Shown piece by piece: positions 43,495 to 51,344 of a stretch of 64,000 nt of DNA (position 1 is its first letter; every line of letters starts with the position of its first letter). The position numbers were made by a program, and so were the translations under genes. Location of the stretch: assembly GCF_002086795.1 (NCBI RefSeq), contig NZ_MVIM01000006.1, positions 1-64,000 of the forward strand, written 5' to 3'. This stretch comes from Mycolicibacterium tusciae (GTDB taxonomy: Bacteria; Actinomycetota; Actinomycetes; Mycobacteriales; Mycobacteriaceae). The notes under the pieces were generated by a model. The model made no database searches. It was not told the DNA's origin and was given only the letters and a program-made list of their open reading frames with translations.

Positions 43495-43836
43495 TCAGCG
43501 CTTCTCCTTGATCTTCGCCTTCTTGCCACGCAGTTCGCGCAGGTAGTAGAGCTTGGCGCGGCGCACATCGCCACGTGTGACGACGTCGATGTGGTCGATG
43601 TTGGGCGAATGCACCGGGAAGGTCCGCTCGACACCCACGCCGTAGCTTTCCTTGCGCACGGTGAAGGTTTCGCGGATGCCGCCACCCTGCCGGCGCAGGA
43701 CGACGCCCTTGAACACCTGGATACGTTCCTTGGAGCCCTCGATGACCTTGACGTGCACGTTCACAGTGTCGCCGGGGCTGAAGTCCGGGATGTCGTCGCG
43801 CAGCGACGCCTGATCGACGAAGTCCAGCGTGTTCAT
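43495..43836 (-). CDS. rplS: 50S ribosomal protein L19
   Basis: 113 aa from ATG 43836; a longer frame to 44052 is rejected because L19 proteins start here ([18 protein letters not shown]). L19 sits at the 30S/50S interface. [20 protein letters not shown] and [24 protein letters not shown] are the family signature, and the basic C-terminus ([12 protein letters not shown]) is typical. The following 86 bases lead into lepB, and the upstream 300-base leader is untranslated. Confidence 0.96.
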   Translation of the reverse strand: MNTLDFVDQASLRDDIPDFSPGDTVNVHVKVIEGSKERIQVFKGVVLRRQGGGIRETFTVRKESYGVGVERTFPVHSPNIDHIDVVTRGDVRRAKLYYLRELRGKKAKIKEKR

Positions 43837-44142
43837 CGGTGACACATCCTTGCTGTCGGCGGCCGCGGGCATGGTCGCGAAATCAATCGCGTCGCCGAGC
43901 CGATCTTTCGGGTTTCGGGGTGTATCTCGCAGCGGACGGAGAGGCTCAAGGTCCCCGACCGGCACAGACAACTTTTCAATTGTGCCAGATGGGCCCCCGT
44001 CCGGTGAAATCCGGTGATGAACCGCTCCCAAACGCGCCCGCGGTCTGACCAAGCGTCGGCTACCAGAGACGGTTAGGCTGGTTAAAGGCTACGGCGGAGT
44101 AGTTAGCCCGACACCGATTCCAGGACAGCGTCAAGGAGGGTC
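43837..44142. promoter_or_regulatory. divergent rplS/lppW promoter region and rplS leader
   Basis: 306 bases without a gene. On the minus strand a candidate promoter for rplS is TTCACC, 18 bases, CACAAT (about 44010-43980), which would leave a leader of roughly 140 bases. On the plus strand TTAGGCT at about 44072 could be the -10 for lppW, whose AAGGAGG ribosome site lies just before 44143. The long rplS leader may carry ribosomal-protein control, but I see no clear structure. Confidence 0.35.
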
Positions 44143-45060
44143 ATGCGACGCGGGCCGTCGAAACTGGTCACGTCACTCGCCATCGCAGGCGTAGCGGTGC
44201 TGTCCGCGAGCGGGTGCGAAGCCCGGGTGTACGGAACTCCCCCGGAATCCGCGCTGACGGTCGTCGTACCGCAGGGCAGGATGGCGCCGCTGCCCGAAGC
44301 TCCACCCGACGAACCCGCCGCCACCTTCAACGGACTGGGTGACCGCACCCGCCAAGCCATCGCCAACGCCGCCAAGACCGGTGCCGAGATCTCCGTCGTG
44401 GTGCTGGATCGCAACACCGGCCAACAGGTGTCGGGCGGGGACGGTGCGTCGTTCCCCATCGCATCCGTGGTGAAGCTGTTCATCGCCGACGACCTGTTAC
44501 TGCAGGAATCCAAGGGTGAAACGGAGCTGTCACCCGCCGAACGCAGCGCGCTCGACGTCATGCTCAGATCGTCGGACGACAGTGCGGCCGAGAACTTCTG
44601 GAACCGCAGCGGCGGAAGCGACATCGTCAACCGCGTGGTGGCACGGTACGGCCTGGCGAACACGAAGCAGCCGTACAACGGCAAATGGGACCTCACGACA
44701 AGCACCGCGGGCGACCTGGTCCGGTACTACGACAAATTGCTGGCGGGCACCGGCGGATTGCCACAGGAGCAGGCCAACGTCATCCTGGCCAATCTCGCGC
44801 AGTCGACGCCGAGGGGAATCGACGGCTACCCGCAGCGGTTCGGCATTCCCGACGGGCTCTACGCCGAGCCTGTCGCCGTCAAACAGGGGTGGTTCTGCTG
44901 TTGGAGCGGCGCCAACCAATTACACGTGTCCACCGGCGTCATCGGCCCAGAGCGACGCTACGTCATGGCCGTCGGATCGCTGGATCCCACCGGCGAAGCG
45001 GCCGCACGCGATCACGTCACCCAACTCGTCAAGACGATGTTCCCCGGCGGCCGCATCTAG
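44143..45060 (+). CDS. lppW: lipoprotein with a class A beta-lactamase/serine-hydrolase fold
   Basis: 305 aa with AAGGAGG 4 bases before the ATG. The signal peptide ends at the lipobox LSASGC (Cys25), so the mature protein is a membrane-anchored lipoprotein. The rest resembles class A beta-lactamase: SVVK (Ser in PIASVVKLF, about 107), SDD in place of SDN, and KQG in place of KTG. The altered triads suggest a non-lactamase cell-wall role. It matches M. tuberculosis lppW (Rv2905) in position and orientation. Confidence 0.85.
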   Translation: MRRGPSKLVTSLAIAGVAVLSASGCEARVYGTPPESALTVVVPQGRMAPLPEAPPDEPAATFNGLGDRTRQAIANAAKTGAEISVVVLDRNTGQQVSGGDGASFPIASVVKLFIADDLLLQESKGETELSPAERSALDVMLRSSDDSAAENFWNRSGGSDIVNRVVARYGLANTKQPYNGKWDLTTSTAGDLVRYYDKLLAGTGGLPQEQANVILANLAQSTPRGIDGYPQRFGIPDGLYAEPVAVKQGWFCCWSGANQLHVSTGVIGPERRYVMAVGSLDPTGEAAARDHVTQLVKTMFPGGRI

Positions 45061-45109
45061 CTCTGGCCGAGCCGGGCCACACCAGCATGCGTGCCGCAGA
45101 GGACGGCGG

Positions 45110-45805
45110 TCAGTCCAGCAGGTCGGGCCGACGCTCACGGGTGCGTTGCAGCCCCTGTTCGCGTCGCCACGCTGCGATCTTGGCGTGGTCGCCGGACAGC
45201 AGGATCTCGGGCACGTCGAGCCCGCGCCAGCTCGGCGGCCGAGTGTAGCTCGGCCCTTCCAGAATCCCGTCAGAATGCGAATCATCTTGGTGGGAAGCGG
45301 GATTGCCGAGCACATCCGGCAGCAGACGCGCGACCGCTTCGATCATGACCAACGTCGCGGACTCACCGCCCGGCAGCACGTAGTCGCCGATCGACACTTC
45401 TTCGACGCGCATCCGGCGGGCCGCATCGTCGGCAACCCGCTGGTCGATGCCTTCGTACCGTCCACACGCGAACACCAGGTGCTTTTCGGTGCTCCACCGC
45501 CGGGCGTCGGCTTGGGTGAACAGCCTGCCGGCGGGCGTCGGGACCACCAAAAGGGTGTCCTCGGAACAAATTTCGTCGAGCGCCTCACCCCAGACCGGAG
45601 CCTTCATGACCATCCCCGGCCCACCGCCGTAGGGCGAGTCGTCGACCGAGCGGTGCACATCATGGGTCCAGCGGCGCAGATCATGCACCGCCACCGAGAA
45701 GATTCCGGCCTCGATCGCCCTGCCCGGCAACGACTGTCGCAGCGGATCGAGATATGCCGGGAACACGGTCACCACATCGATTTTCAGACCGCTGCTCATC
45801 GTCAT
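45110..45805 (-). CDS. trmD: tRNA (guanine-37-N1)-methyltransferase
   Basis: 231 aa SPOUT-class methyltransferase that uses SAM to make m1G37, preventing frameshifts. Marks are [19 protein letters not shown] at the N-terminus, [13 protein letters not shown] near 52, the SAM knot [13 protein letters not shown] near 110 and [14 protein letters not shown] near 130. The start ATGACG overlaps the rimM stop by 4 bases. Order rpsP-khpA-rimM-trmD is the conserved operon. It converges on lppW with a 49-base gap. Confidence 0.96.
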   Translation of the reverse strand: MTMSSGLKIDVVTVFPAYLDPLRQSLPGRAIEAGIFSVAVHDLRRWTHDVHRSVDDSPYGGGPGMVMKAPVWGEALDEICSEDTLLVVPTPAGRLFTQADARRWSTEKHLVFACGRYEGIDQRVADDAARRMRVEEVSIGDYVLPGGESATLVMIEAVARLLPDVLGNPASHQDDSHSDGILEGPSYTRPPSWRGLDVPEILLSGDHAKIAAWRREQGLQRTRERRPDLLD

Positions 45806-46317
45806 TCCAGTTCCAGCAGACCATCGGGCGGGTCGATCTCGATCACCTGATCCGCCAACGACACCGACGTCACAATGGCGCCGACGAACGGCACGAGCAC
45901 CTCACGCTCGCCGGTTCGTACCGAAAGCAACTCGCCCGCAGCGGTATGCAGCACCTCCGCGACCGCGCCGACGTCGGCTCCGGCGGTGGTCCGGACCCGC
46001 ATCCCCTCCAGTTGATGGTCGTAGAACTCGTCGGGATCGTCGATCGGCGGCAGGTCCGCGGAATCGACGAGGAACAGCGTGCCCCGCAACGCGTCAGCGC
46101 CGTTGCGGTCTGCGATTCCTTCGAGCCGGACCAACAGCCGGCCACTGTGCGGACGCGAGGTATCGACGACAAAGCGGCGTTCGGTTCCGCCTTTGGCGCG
46201 AGCGCGGAGGCTGGTGCCCGGCGCGAAGCGGGTTTCGGGGTCGTCGGTACGAACATCGACGACGAGTTCTCCGGTGACCCCGTGCGCCTTGACGACCCGC
46301 CCGACAACCAGGTCCAT
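45802..46317 (-). CDS. rimM: ribosome maturation factor RimM
   Basis: 171 aa from ATG 46317. RimM binds S19 and helps assemble the 30S head. Family start [19 protein letters not shown], then the N-domain [22 protein letters not shown] near 65, and the C-terminal PRC-barrel [21 protein letters not shown] near 130. A longer open frame to 46371 is made of the GC-rich repeat and is not part of RimM. The trmD start overlaps its stop. Confidence 0.94.
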   Translation of the reverse strand: MDLVVGRVVKAHGVTGELVVDVRTDDPETRFAPGTSLRARAKGGTERRFVVDTSRPHSGRLLVRLEGIADRNGADALRGTLFLVDSADLPPIDDPDEFYDHQLEGMRVRTTAGADVGAVAEVLHTAAGELLSVRTGEREVLVPFVGAIVTSVSLADQVIEIDPPDGLLELE

Positions 46318-46337
46318 AACTGCCCCGATCCCTCGCC

Positions 46338-46370
46338 GTCCCCCTGCCCTCCGGGCGGGAGGTGCCCCCA
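46338..46370. repeat. short GC-rich repeat, copy B
   Basis: Same GTCCCCCTGCC start and GGTGCCCCCA end as copy A at 42496, with a CTCC-GGGCG-GGAG hairpin in the middle. It lies in the 72-base khpA-rimM spacer and opens the reading frame upstream of rimM. Confidence 0.6.
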
Positions 46371-46389
46371 TCGCTCCAGCCCGCCGGAC

Positions 46390-46632
46390 CTACTGGTCGG
46401 TGTCCACCACGTCGACGCGGATCCCGCGGCCTCCGATGCCGGCCACCAGCGTGCGCAGCGCGGTCGCGGTGCGTCCGCCGCGGCCGATGACCTTGCCGAG
46501 GTCGTCGGGATGGACGTGTACCTCGACGGTGCGCCCGCGGCGGCTCGTGACCATGTCGACCCGGACATCGTCGGGGTTGTCCACGATTCCGCGAACCAGG
46601 TGCTCGACGGCGTCGACGACGACTGAGCTCAC
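46390..46632 (-). CDS. khpA: KH-domain RNA-binding protein KhpA
   Basis: 80 aa, GTG start at 46632, 10 bases after rpsP. A single KH domain with the RNA-binding GxxG loop in DLGKVIGRGGRTATALRTLV near 45-64. KhpA proteins bind RNA, usually with KhpB (Jag), and affect cell division and sRNA function. The gene is the M. tuberculosis Rv2908c equivalent, in its normal place between rpsP and rimM. Confidence 0.95.
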   Translation of the reverse strand: MSSVVVDAVEHLVRGIVDNPDDVRVDMVTSRRGRTVEVHVHPDDLGKVIGRGGRTATALRTLVAGIGGRGIRVDVVDTDQ

Positions 46633-46642
46633 AGCGGCGCCC

Positions 46643-47182
46643 TCAGCTCTCGGCTGACGAGGACTCGTCCGAGGAGCCAGCGGCCGGCGACTCGGGTGCG
46701 GCCTCGGCCGGCGTGGCCTCGGCCGGCGTGGCCTCGGCACGCTCGGCGGGCGCCTCGTCAGCCGTCTCGGCCTTCTCGGCGGCCTTCTTGGCAGGCGCCT
46801 TCTTCTTCTTGGGCTGCGTCGCCTCGCCCGACGGTGCGCCCTCGGCTTCGGCCAATGCCGCGTTGAAAAGGTCCAGCTTGCTGGGCTTGGGCTCCTTGAC
46901 CTTCAGCGTGCCCTCGGCACCGGGCAGACCCTTGAACTTCTGCCAGTCGCCGGTGATCTTCAGCAGCTGCAGCACGGGCTCGGTGGGCTGGGCGCCCACA
47001 CCGAGCCAGTACTGGGCCCGCTCGGAGTCGATCTCGATCAGGCTCGGATCTTCCTTCGGGTGGTACCGGCCGATGACCTCGATCGACCGGCCGTCACGGC
47101 GGGTGCGCGCGTCAGCGACGGCGATGCGGTACTGGGGATTGCGGATCTTGCCAAGCCGAGTCAGCTTGATCTTGACAGCCAT
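46643..47182 (-). CDS. rpsP: 30S ribosomal protein S16 with long C-terminal tail
   Basis: 179 aa from ATG 47182, with GGAGAAG about 13 bases upstream. Residues 1-85 are standard S16 ([34 protein letters not shown]). The tail of about 85 residues is low-complexity: a Lys/Ala stretch ([16 protein letters not shown]) then Glu/Ala/Pro repeats, including EATPA read twice from the 15-base tandem repeat near 46700-46730. Actinobacterial S16 often has such a tail, of unknown role. Confidence 0.95.
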   Translation of the reverse strand: MAVKIKLTRLGKIRNPQYRIAVADARTRRDGRSIEVIGRYHPKEDPSLIEIDSERAQYWLGVGAQPTEPVLQLLKITGDWQKFKGLPGAEGTLKVKEPKPSKLDLFNAALAEAEGAPSGEATQPKKKKAPAKKAAEKAETADEAPAERAEATPAEATPAEAAPESPAAGSSDESSSAES

Positions 47183-47360
47183 GATTAAAGAACTTCTCCT
47201 GTGATTGCCACGCTGCAATTCAGCGATGCCTGCGGATTGCCTGCACCCGGTTTTGCCTTACGTGTGTGACCGCCACACAGCCGGAGTTGCGTGGCAGACA
47301 GCCGCCCATTCTGCCAGAACAGCCCCTACCGGTGGAAATCCGGTCGCTACCCTCTCGGAT

Positions 47361-47843
47361 GTGGACGCCGCCGACACCCTGCTCGAGATCGAAGCCATCA
47401 AGCAATTGAAGGCACGCTACTGCCGCTTCCTGGACACCAAGGACTGGCAGGGCTGGCGCGGCGTCTTCGCCGACGACTTTCACAGCGACACGACGCCGTC
47501 GGGCGGCAAGGTGATCGACGGTGCCGACGAGTTCGTCGCCTTCGTGCGAAAGACCCTGAACACGCAGCCCACCGTGCACCAGGTGCACGCGCCGGAGATC
47601 GAACTGACCTCGCCGACCACCGCGCGCGGAATCTGGGCGCTCAACGACATCGTGCGCTTGGCGCCCGGCCTGAACCTCGACGGCTGGGGGCACTATCACG
47701 AGACGTACGAGAAGATCGACGGTCAGTGGCGCATCACGAGCTCGACGTTGACCCGTCTGCGCACGGACTTCTTCAATCCGCTGTTCTCCGTGCGCATTTC
47801 GGACCGGCTCACCCGGGCGGCGGCCAAGCTGGCACGCCGCTGA
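47361..47843 (+). CDS. SnoaL/NTF2-like protein, probably leaderless
   Basis: 160 aa from GTG 47361; TACCCT at 47348-47353 lies 7 bases before it, a leaderless arrangement. An earlier in-frame start at 47205 gives a non-family N-terminus. LLEIEAIKQLKARYCRFLDTKDWQGW is the SnoaL opening, then FADDFHSDTTPSGGK. It converges on the other SnoaL-like gene with only 3 bases between stops. Function unknown; it has no match in the M. tuberculosis order I recall and may be a lineage addition. Confidence 0.8.
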   Translation: MDAADTLLEIEAIKQLKARYCRFLDTKDWQGWRGVFADDFHSDTTPSGGKVIDGADEFVAFVRKTLNTQPTVHQVHAPEIELTSPTTARGIWALNDIVRLAPGLNLDGWGHYHETYEKIDGQWRITSSTLTRLRTDFFNPLFSVRISDRLTRAAAKLARR

Positions 47844-47846
47844 ACG

Positions 47847-48266
47847 CTACAACAGCTTGTCGAAGCACTTCTCCTCGACGCGCTTGCTCATTCGCCAGCC
47901 CTCTGCGGTGCGGACGAACTCGTCGACGTACCAGATGCCGACGAACAGGATCTGCTTCTCTTCGGCGTTGAACACCATCGGGTTGAAGCAGATGGTTTTC
48001 GATGACGCGGTGTCGCCGTCTATGCGGACATCGAAATTGCCGAGCATGTGGTAGTAGGCCGGGAAGTTCGGAAGCACTTCCTTGAGCCACGTCTTGACGT
48101 CCGGAAAACGCCCGTCGATCCCACCGGTGACGCGGTAGTCGATGTAGGCGTCCGGGGTGAAGACGCGATCAAGGTCGTCGAATTGCTTCTGATCGATCGC
48201 GTTCGAGTAGTCGATCATCAGCTGCTGTATCTCGAAACGATCCGATATCTCTTCCAGGCTCAACAT
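47847..48266 (-). CDS. SnoaL/NTF2-like protein (Rv2910c-type)
   Basis: 139 aa from ATG 48266; GTG starts at 48287 or 48281 are possible, with TATCCC 6 bases before 48287. SLEEISDRFEIQQLMIDYSNAID is the SnoaL start and Asp in FTPDAYIDYRVTGG may be catalytic. Position next to dacB2 and strand match M. tuberculosis Rv2910c. Role unknown. It is divergent from dacB2, with only 45 bases between the starts. Confidence 0.8.
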   Translation of the reverse strand: MLSLEEISDRFEIQQLMIDYSNAIDQKQFDDLDRVFTPDAYIDYRVTGGIDGRFPDVKTWLKEVLPNFPAYYHMLGNFDVRIDGDTASSKTICFNPMVFNAEEKQILFVGIWYVDEFVRTAEGWRMSKRVEEKCFDKLL

Positions 48267-48311
48267 GAGTCGATTGAACACGATCACTCTGCGGGGATAG
48301 GCTCACCCGTC

Positions 48312-49190
48312 ATGCGGAAGATTCTCGTCTGCATTGCGACCGCGCTGTGCCTGGTCGCCGGGGGGACCGCCGTCGCGTCGGCGGTGCCCGCCGGCGTCAT
48401 CCAGCCATCGGGTTCGGTGCCGATCCCCGAAGGCCCCGCCCAGGCGTGGATCGTCGCCGACATGGACAGCGGCGCCGTGCTGGCGGCCCGCGACGAGTAC
48501 GGCCAGTTCGCACCGGCGAGCACCATCAAGGTGCTGCTTGCGCTGACGGTGCTCGACGAACTCCCGCTCGACGCGACAATCGTGGCCAGCGAGGCCGACA
48601 CCAAGGTCGAATGCAACTGCGCAGGCGTGGCTCCCGGCATCGTCTACACCACCCGCCAGCTGCTCGAGGCGCTACTGCTCGTGTCGGGCAACGACGCCGC
48701 CAACACCCTGGCGAGCATGCTCGGCGGTCAAGACGTCGCCGTGATGAAGATGAACGGTAAGGCGGCGCTGCTCGGTGCGTACGGCACCAATGCCGGCTCA
48801 CCGTCGGGTCTCGATGGTCCAGGTATCGACATGTGGTCCTCACCGCATGACCTCGCAGTGATTTTCCGCGCCGCCATGGCCAACCCGGTGTTCGCGCAGA
48901 TCACCGCACAGCCGACCGCCGTCTTCCCCACCAAGACCGGCGACAAGGTGCTGGTCAACCAGGACGAGCTGCTCAAGCGCTATCCCGGCACGCTCGGCGG
49001 CAAAACCGGCTTCACCGACCTTGCGCAGAAGACGTTCGTCGGCGCAGCGGGGCGCAACGGCAGACGCCTGGTCATCGCGATGATGTTCGGTATGGACAAG
49101 CCCGGGCAGCCGACCTACTGGGACCAGGCCGCCAGCCTGCTGGACTGGGGCTTTGCACTTGATCGAAATGCGACGATCGGCAGTCTTTAG
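48312..49190 (+). CDS. dacB2: D-alanyl-D-alanine carboxypeptidase, first tandem copy
   Basis: 292 aa with a signal peptide (KILVCIATALCLVAGGTAVASA). The penicillin-binding serine-hydrolase motifs are ASTIK (Ser near 69), SGNDAAN and GKTGF. The enzyme trims the terminal D-Ala from peptidoglycan stem peptides outside the membrane. It corresponds to M. tuberculosis dacB2 (Rv2911), next to the SnoaL-like gene. No C-terminal membrane anchor is visible. A second copy follows 72 bases later. Confidence 0.9.
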   Translation: MRKILVCIATALCLVAGGTAVASAVPAGVIQPSGSVPIPEGPAQAWIVADMDSGAVLAARDEYGQFAPASTIKVLLALTVLDELPLDATIVASEADTKVECNCAGVAPGIVYTTRQLLEALLLVSGNDAANTLASMLGGQDVAVMKMNGKAALLGAYGTNAGSPSGLDGPGIDMWSSPHDLAVIFRAAMANPVFAQITAQPTAVFPTKTGDKVLVNQDELLKRYPGTLGGKTGFTDLAQKTFVGAAGRNGRRLVIAMMFGMDKPGQPTYWDQAASLLDWGFALDRNATIGSL

Positions 49191-49262
49191 CCGACGCAAA
49201 GTTGCTGAATCGCAACGCGTTCGAGACCGCGAAGGGGAACGCGCCGGTTACGCTCGGCGTTC

Positions 49263-50096
49263 GTGCGAAAGTTGTTGGCCGCGTTGGTGATCACAATGTT
49301 CTCTCTGTGTGCGACCTACGCGGTGGCGACGCCTGCCGCGGCCCAGCCTCCCATAGAGCCGTCGGGGGCAGTCGCGTTGCCGGAAGGACCGGCGCAGGCG
49401 TGGCTGCTCGCCGATCTGGACACCGGCGCAATTCTGGCCTCCCGCAACCCAAATGAGCCGCATGCGCCCGCAAGCACCATCAAACCGCTGCTGGCGATGG
49501 TGGTGCTGGACCACCTGCGGCCGGACAACTTCGCCCGCGCCAACTCGTCGCACACCGAGGTCGAATGCTCGTGCGTGGGATTGAAACCCGGACAGCCCTA
49601 TACGGTCCTCCAGCTGCTGTCGGCGCTGTTGATGGTGTCGGGCAACGACGCCGCCAACATGCTGGCCGACATGCTCGGCGGGCAGGGTGTCGCGATCCCG
49701 GCGATGAATCGCAAGGCGGCCGGCCTCGGTGCCCGTTCCACCAGGGCCTCGTCGCCGTCGGGGCTGGACGGCCCCGGATGGGAATCCACCACCACGCCAT
49801 TCGACCTGGCGTTGATCTATCGCGCGGCCCTGAAATATCCGCTCATCGCGCAGATCATGCGGTCGCAATCGGCACCATTCCCCGGCAAGACGCTGAGCAA
49901 CCAGAACGAGCTCCTGACCCGCTACCCCGGCACGTTCGCGGGCAAGACCGGGTTCACCAACCTCGCCCGCGAGACCTTCGTCGCCGCCGCCCAGCGAGGC
50001 AACCGTCGTCTCGTGGTGGTGGAGATGTACGGCACCGGCGATCTGTATGGCCAGGCGATGCGCTTGTTCGACTGGGGATTCGGCCAACCGCGCTGA
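49263..50096 (+). CDS. D-alanyl-D-alanine carboxypeptidase, second tandem copy
   Basis: 277 aa, GTG start, signal peptide KLLAALVITMFSLCATYAVAT. It is closely similar to the previous protein (PSGAVALPEGPAQAWLLADLDTG against PSGSVPIPEGPAQAWIVADMDSG), and keeps ASTIK, SGNDAAN and GKTGF. It is a tandem paralogue; M. tuberculosis has one gene here. Both copies look intact, so they may differ in timing or substrate. A large hairpin directly follows its stop. Confidence 0.9.
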   Translation: MRKLLAALVITMFSLCATYAVATPAAAQPPIEPSGAVALPEGPAQAWLLADLDTGAILASRNPNEPHAPASTIKPLLAMVVLDHLRPDNFARANSSHTEVECSCVGLKPGQPYTVLQLLSALLMVSGNDAANMLADMLGGQGVAIPAMNRKAAGLGARSTRASSPSGLDGPGWESTTTPFDLALIYRAALKYPLIAQIMRSQSAPFPGKTLSNQNELLTRYPGTFAGKTGFTNLARETFVAAAQRGNRRLVVVEMYGTGDLYGQAMRLFDWGFGQPR

Positions 50097-50151
50097 AGCG
50101 AATCCGGCGCGCTAACCGACCCTCAGGGTTGATGAGCGCGCCGAATTCACT
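50097..50151. terminator. large hairpin after the second carboxypeptidase gene
   Basis: GAATCCGGCGCGCT (50100-50113) pairs with AGCGCGCCGAATTC (50134-50147) with one mismatch, and the loop contains a smaller AACC/GGTT pair. There is no U-tract, as is normal for mycobacterial terminators. It lies between the dacB copy and the convergent amidohydrolase. Confidence 0.5.
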
Positions 50152-50251
50152 CGGGATCATCGCCCGCAGTGGCGGAATGGATGCGAATGCGGCGCACCAG
50201 TACGTCAACGACCTCATCAAGTCGCACCGGTATCTGCGCGACGTCTACTAG
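50132..50251 (+). CDS. possible 39-aa protein of unknown function
   Basis: From ATG 50132 to a stop at 50249-50251, giving a peptide with LGIIARSGGMDANAAHQY and KSHRYLRDVY. Composition looks protein-like (aromatic and charged C-terminus) and TCAGGG lies upstream, but the start is inside the hairpin at 50097-50151, which could block translation. The last 4 bases overlap the end of the convergent amidohydrolase. No family recognised. Low confidence. Confidence 0.3.
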   Translation: MSAPNSLGIIARSGGMDANAAHQYVNDLIKSHRYLRDVY

Positions 50252-51342
50252 CGGTAGACCCTGCCCTGCAGGATCACCACGTCGGGCACACTGACGACGG
50301 CGGCGCCCTGCCGCGGATCGTCCTGGTAGCAGATGAGATCGGCCGAGGCCCCGTGCTCGATGCCAGGGCGGCCCAGCCATTCGCGGGCGGTCCAACAGGC
50401 CGCGCCCAGCGCCTCGGTCGGGCTCATCCCGATGCCCTTGAGCGCGTCGATCTCGTCCGCGATGCGGCCGTGAGCCACCATGCTGCCCGCGTCGGTGCCC
50501 GCATAGATCGGCACCCCCGCCTCCCGCGCGGCGGCGATACGCGACGGGCACTTCTCGTAAAGATCTTGCATGTGTCGGGCATAGGTCGGGAATTTCGTTG
50601 CGTTTTCGGCGATTCCGGGAAAGTTCTCGATATTGATCAGCGTCGGCACCAGCGCCGTGCCGTGTTCGACCATCAGCTCGATGGTCTCGTCGGTCAGGCC
50701 GGTACCGTGCTCGATGCAGTCGATGCCTGCCCTGATGAGCCCGGGCAGCGCGTCCTCGCTGAACACGTGCGCCGTGACGCGGGCGCCGCTCTGGTGGGCC
50801 GCGTCGATTGCCGCCTTCAGCACATCGTCGGACCACAGCGGAGCCAGATCGCCGACCTCGCGGTCGATCCAGTCGCCGACCAGCTTCACCCAGCCGTCGC
50901 CGAACCGCGCCTGTTCGGCGACGGCGACCGGCAGCTGGGACTGGTCGTCCAATTCGATGGCGAACCCGCGCTGGTAGCGCTTCGGTCTGGCGAGGTGGCG
51001 GCCGGCCCGGATGATCCGCGGAAGGTCGTCGTGGTCGTCGAGGCTACGGGTGTCGATGGGCGACCCGCAGTCGCGCAGGAGCAAAGCGCCCGCGTCGCGC
51101 TCCGTCTCGGCCTGGGTGATGCACTCGTCGATGGTCTCGACAGGGCCGTGCTCGCCCAATCCGACGTGGCAATGCGCATCGACGAGGCCGGGCAGGATCC
51201 AGCCGTCAGCCCCGTCAGCACCGAAGACGGTCTCGGCGTCCTGCACCGGCTCGGCGCTGAGCGTGCCGTCGACGATCCACCACTCGACAGGTTGTTCATC
51301 GGGCAGCCCGCGACCGCGTACGTGCAGTGGTGGCTGAGGCAT
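50248..51342 (-). CDS. amidohydrolase (imidazolonepropionase/prolidase-like), Rv2915c-type
   Basis: 364 aa, just 2 bases downstream of ffh. The metal site is ILPGLVDAHCHVGLG (HxH) near 55, with later ligands KLVGDWID (Lys), VTAHVFSED, IEHGTGL and YAGTDAGSM (Asp). The fold is a two-domain amidohydrolase that cleaves amide or cyclic C-N bonds; substrate unknown. The position next to ffh matches M. tuberculosis Rv2915c. Genes between dacB2 and Rv2915c in that species (a TetR, a D-aminoacylase and pknI) are absent here. Confidence 0.85.
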   Translation of the reverse strand: MPQPPLHVRGRGLPDEQPVEWWIVDGTLSAEPVQDAETVFGADGADGWILPGLVDAHCHVGLGEHGPVETIDECITQAETERDAGALLLRDCGSPIDTRSLDDHDDLPRIIRAGRHLARPKRYQRGFAIELDDQSQLPVAVAEQARFGDGWVKLVGDWIDREVGDLAPLWSDDVLKAAIDAAHQSGARVTAHVFSEDALPGLIRAGIDCIEHGTGLTDETIELMVEHGTALVPTLINIENFPGIAENATKFPTYARHMQDLYEKCPSRIAAAREAGVPIYAGTDAGSMVAHGRIADEIDALKGIGMSPTEALGAACWTAREWLGRPGIEHGASADLICYQDDPRQGAAVVSVPDVVILQGRVYR

Positions 51343-51344
51343 GC

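Noticed and set aside
46318..46371. N-terminal extension of rimM
   Set aside because: The extra residues come from the GC-rich repeat; RimM proteins start at the ATG at 46317.
50097..50151. Start region of the 39-aa frame as evidence for a real gene
   Set aside because: The start lies in a strong hairpin; I list the frame only at low confidence and do not rely on it.
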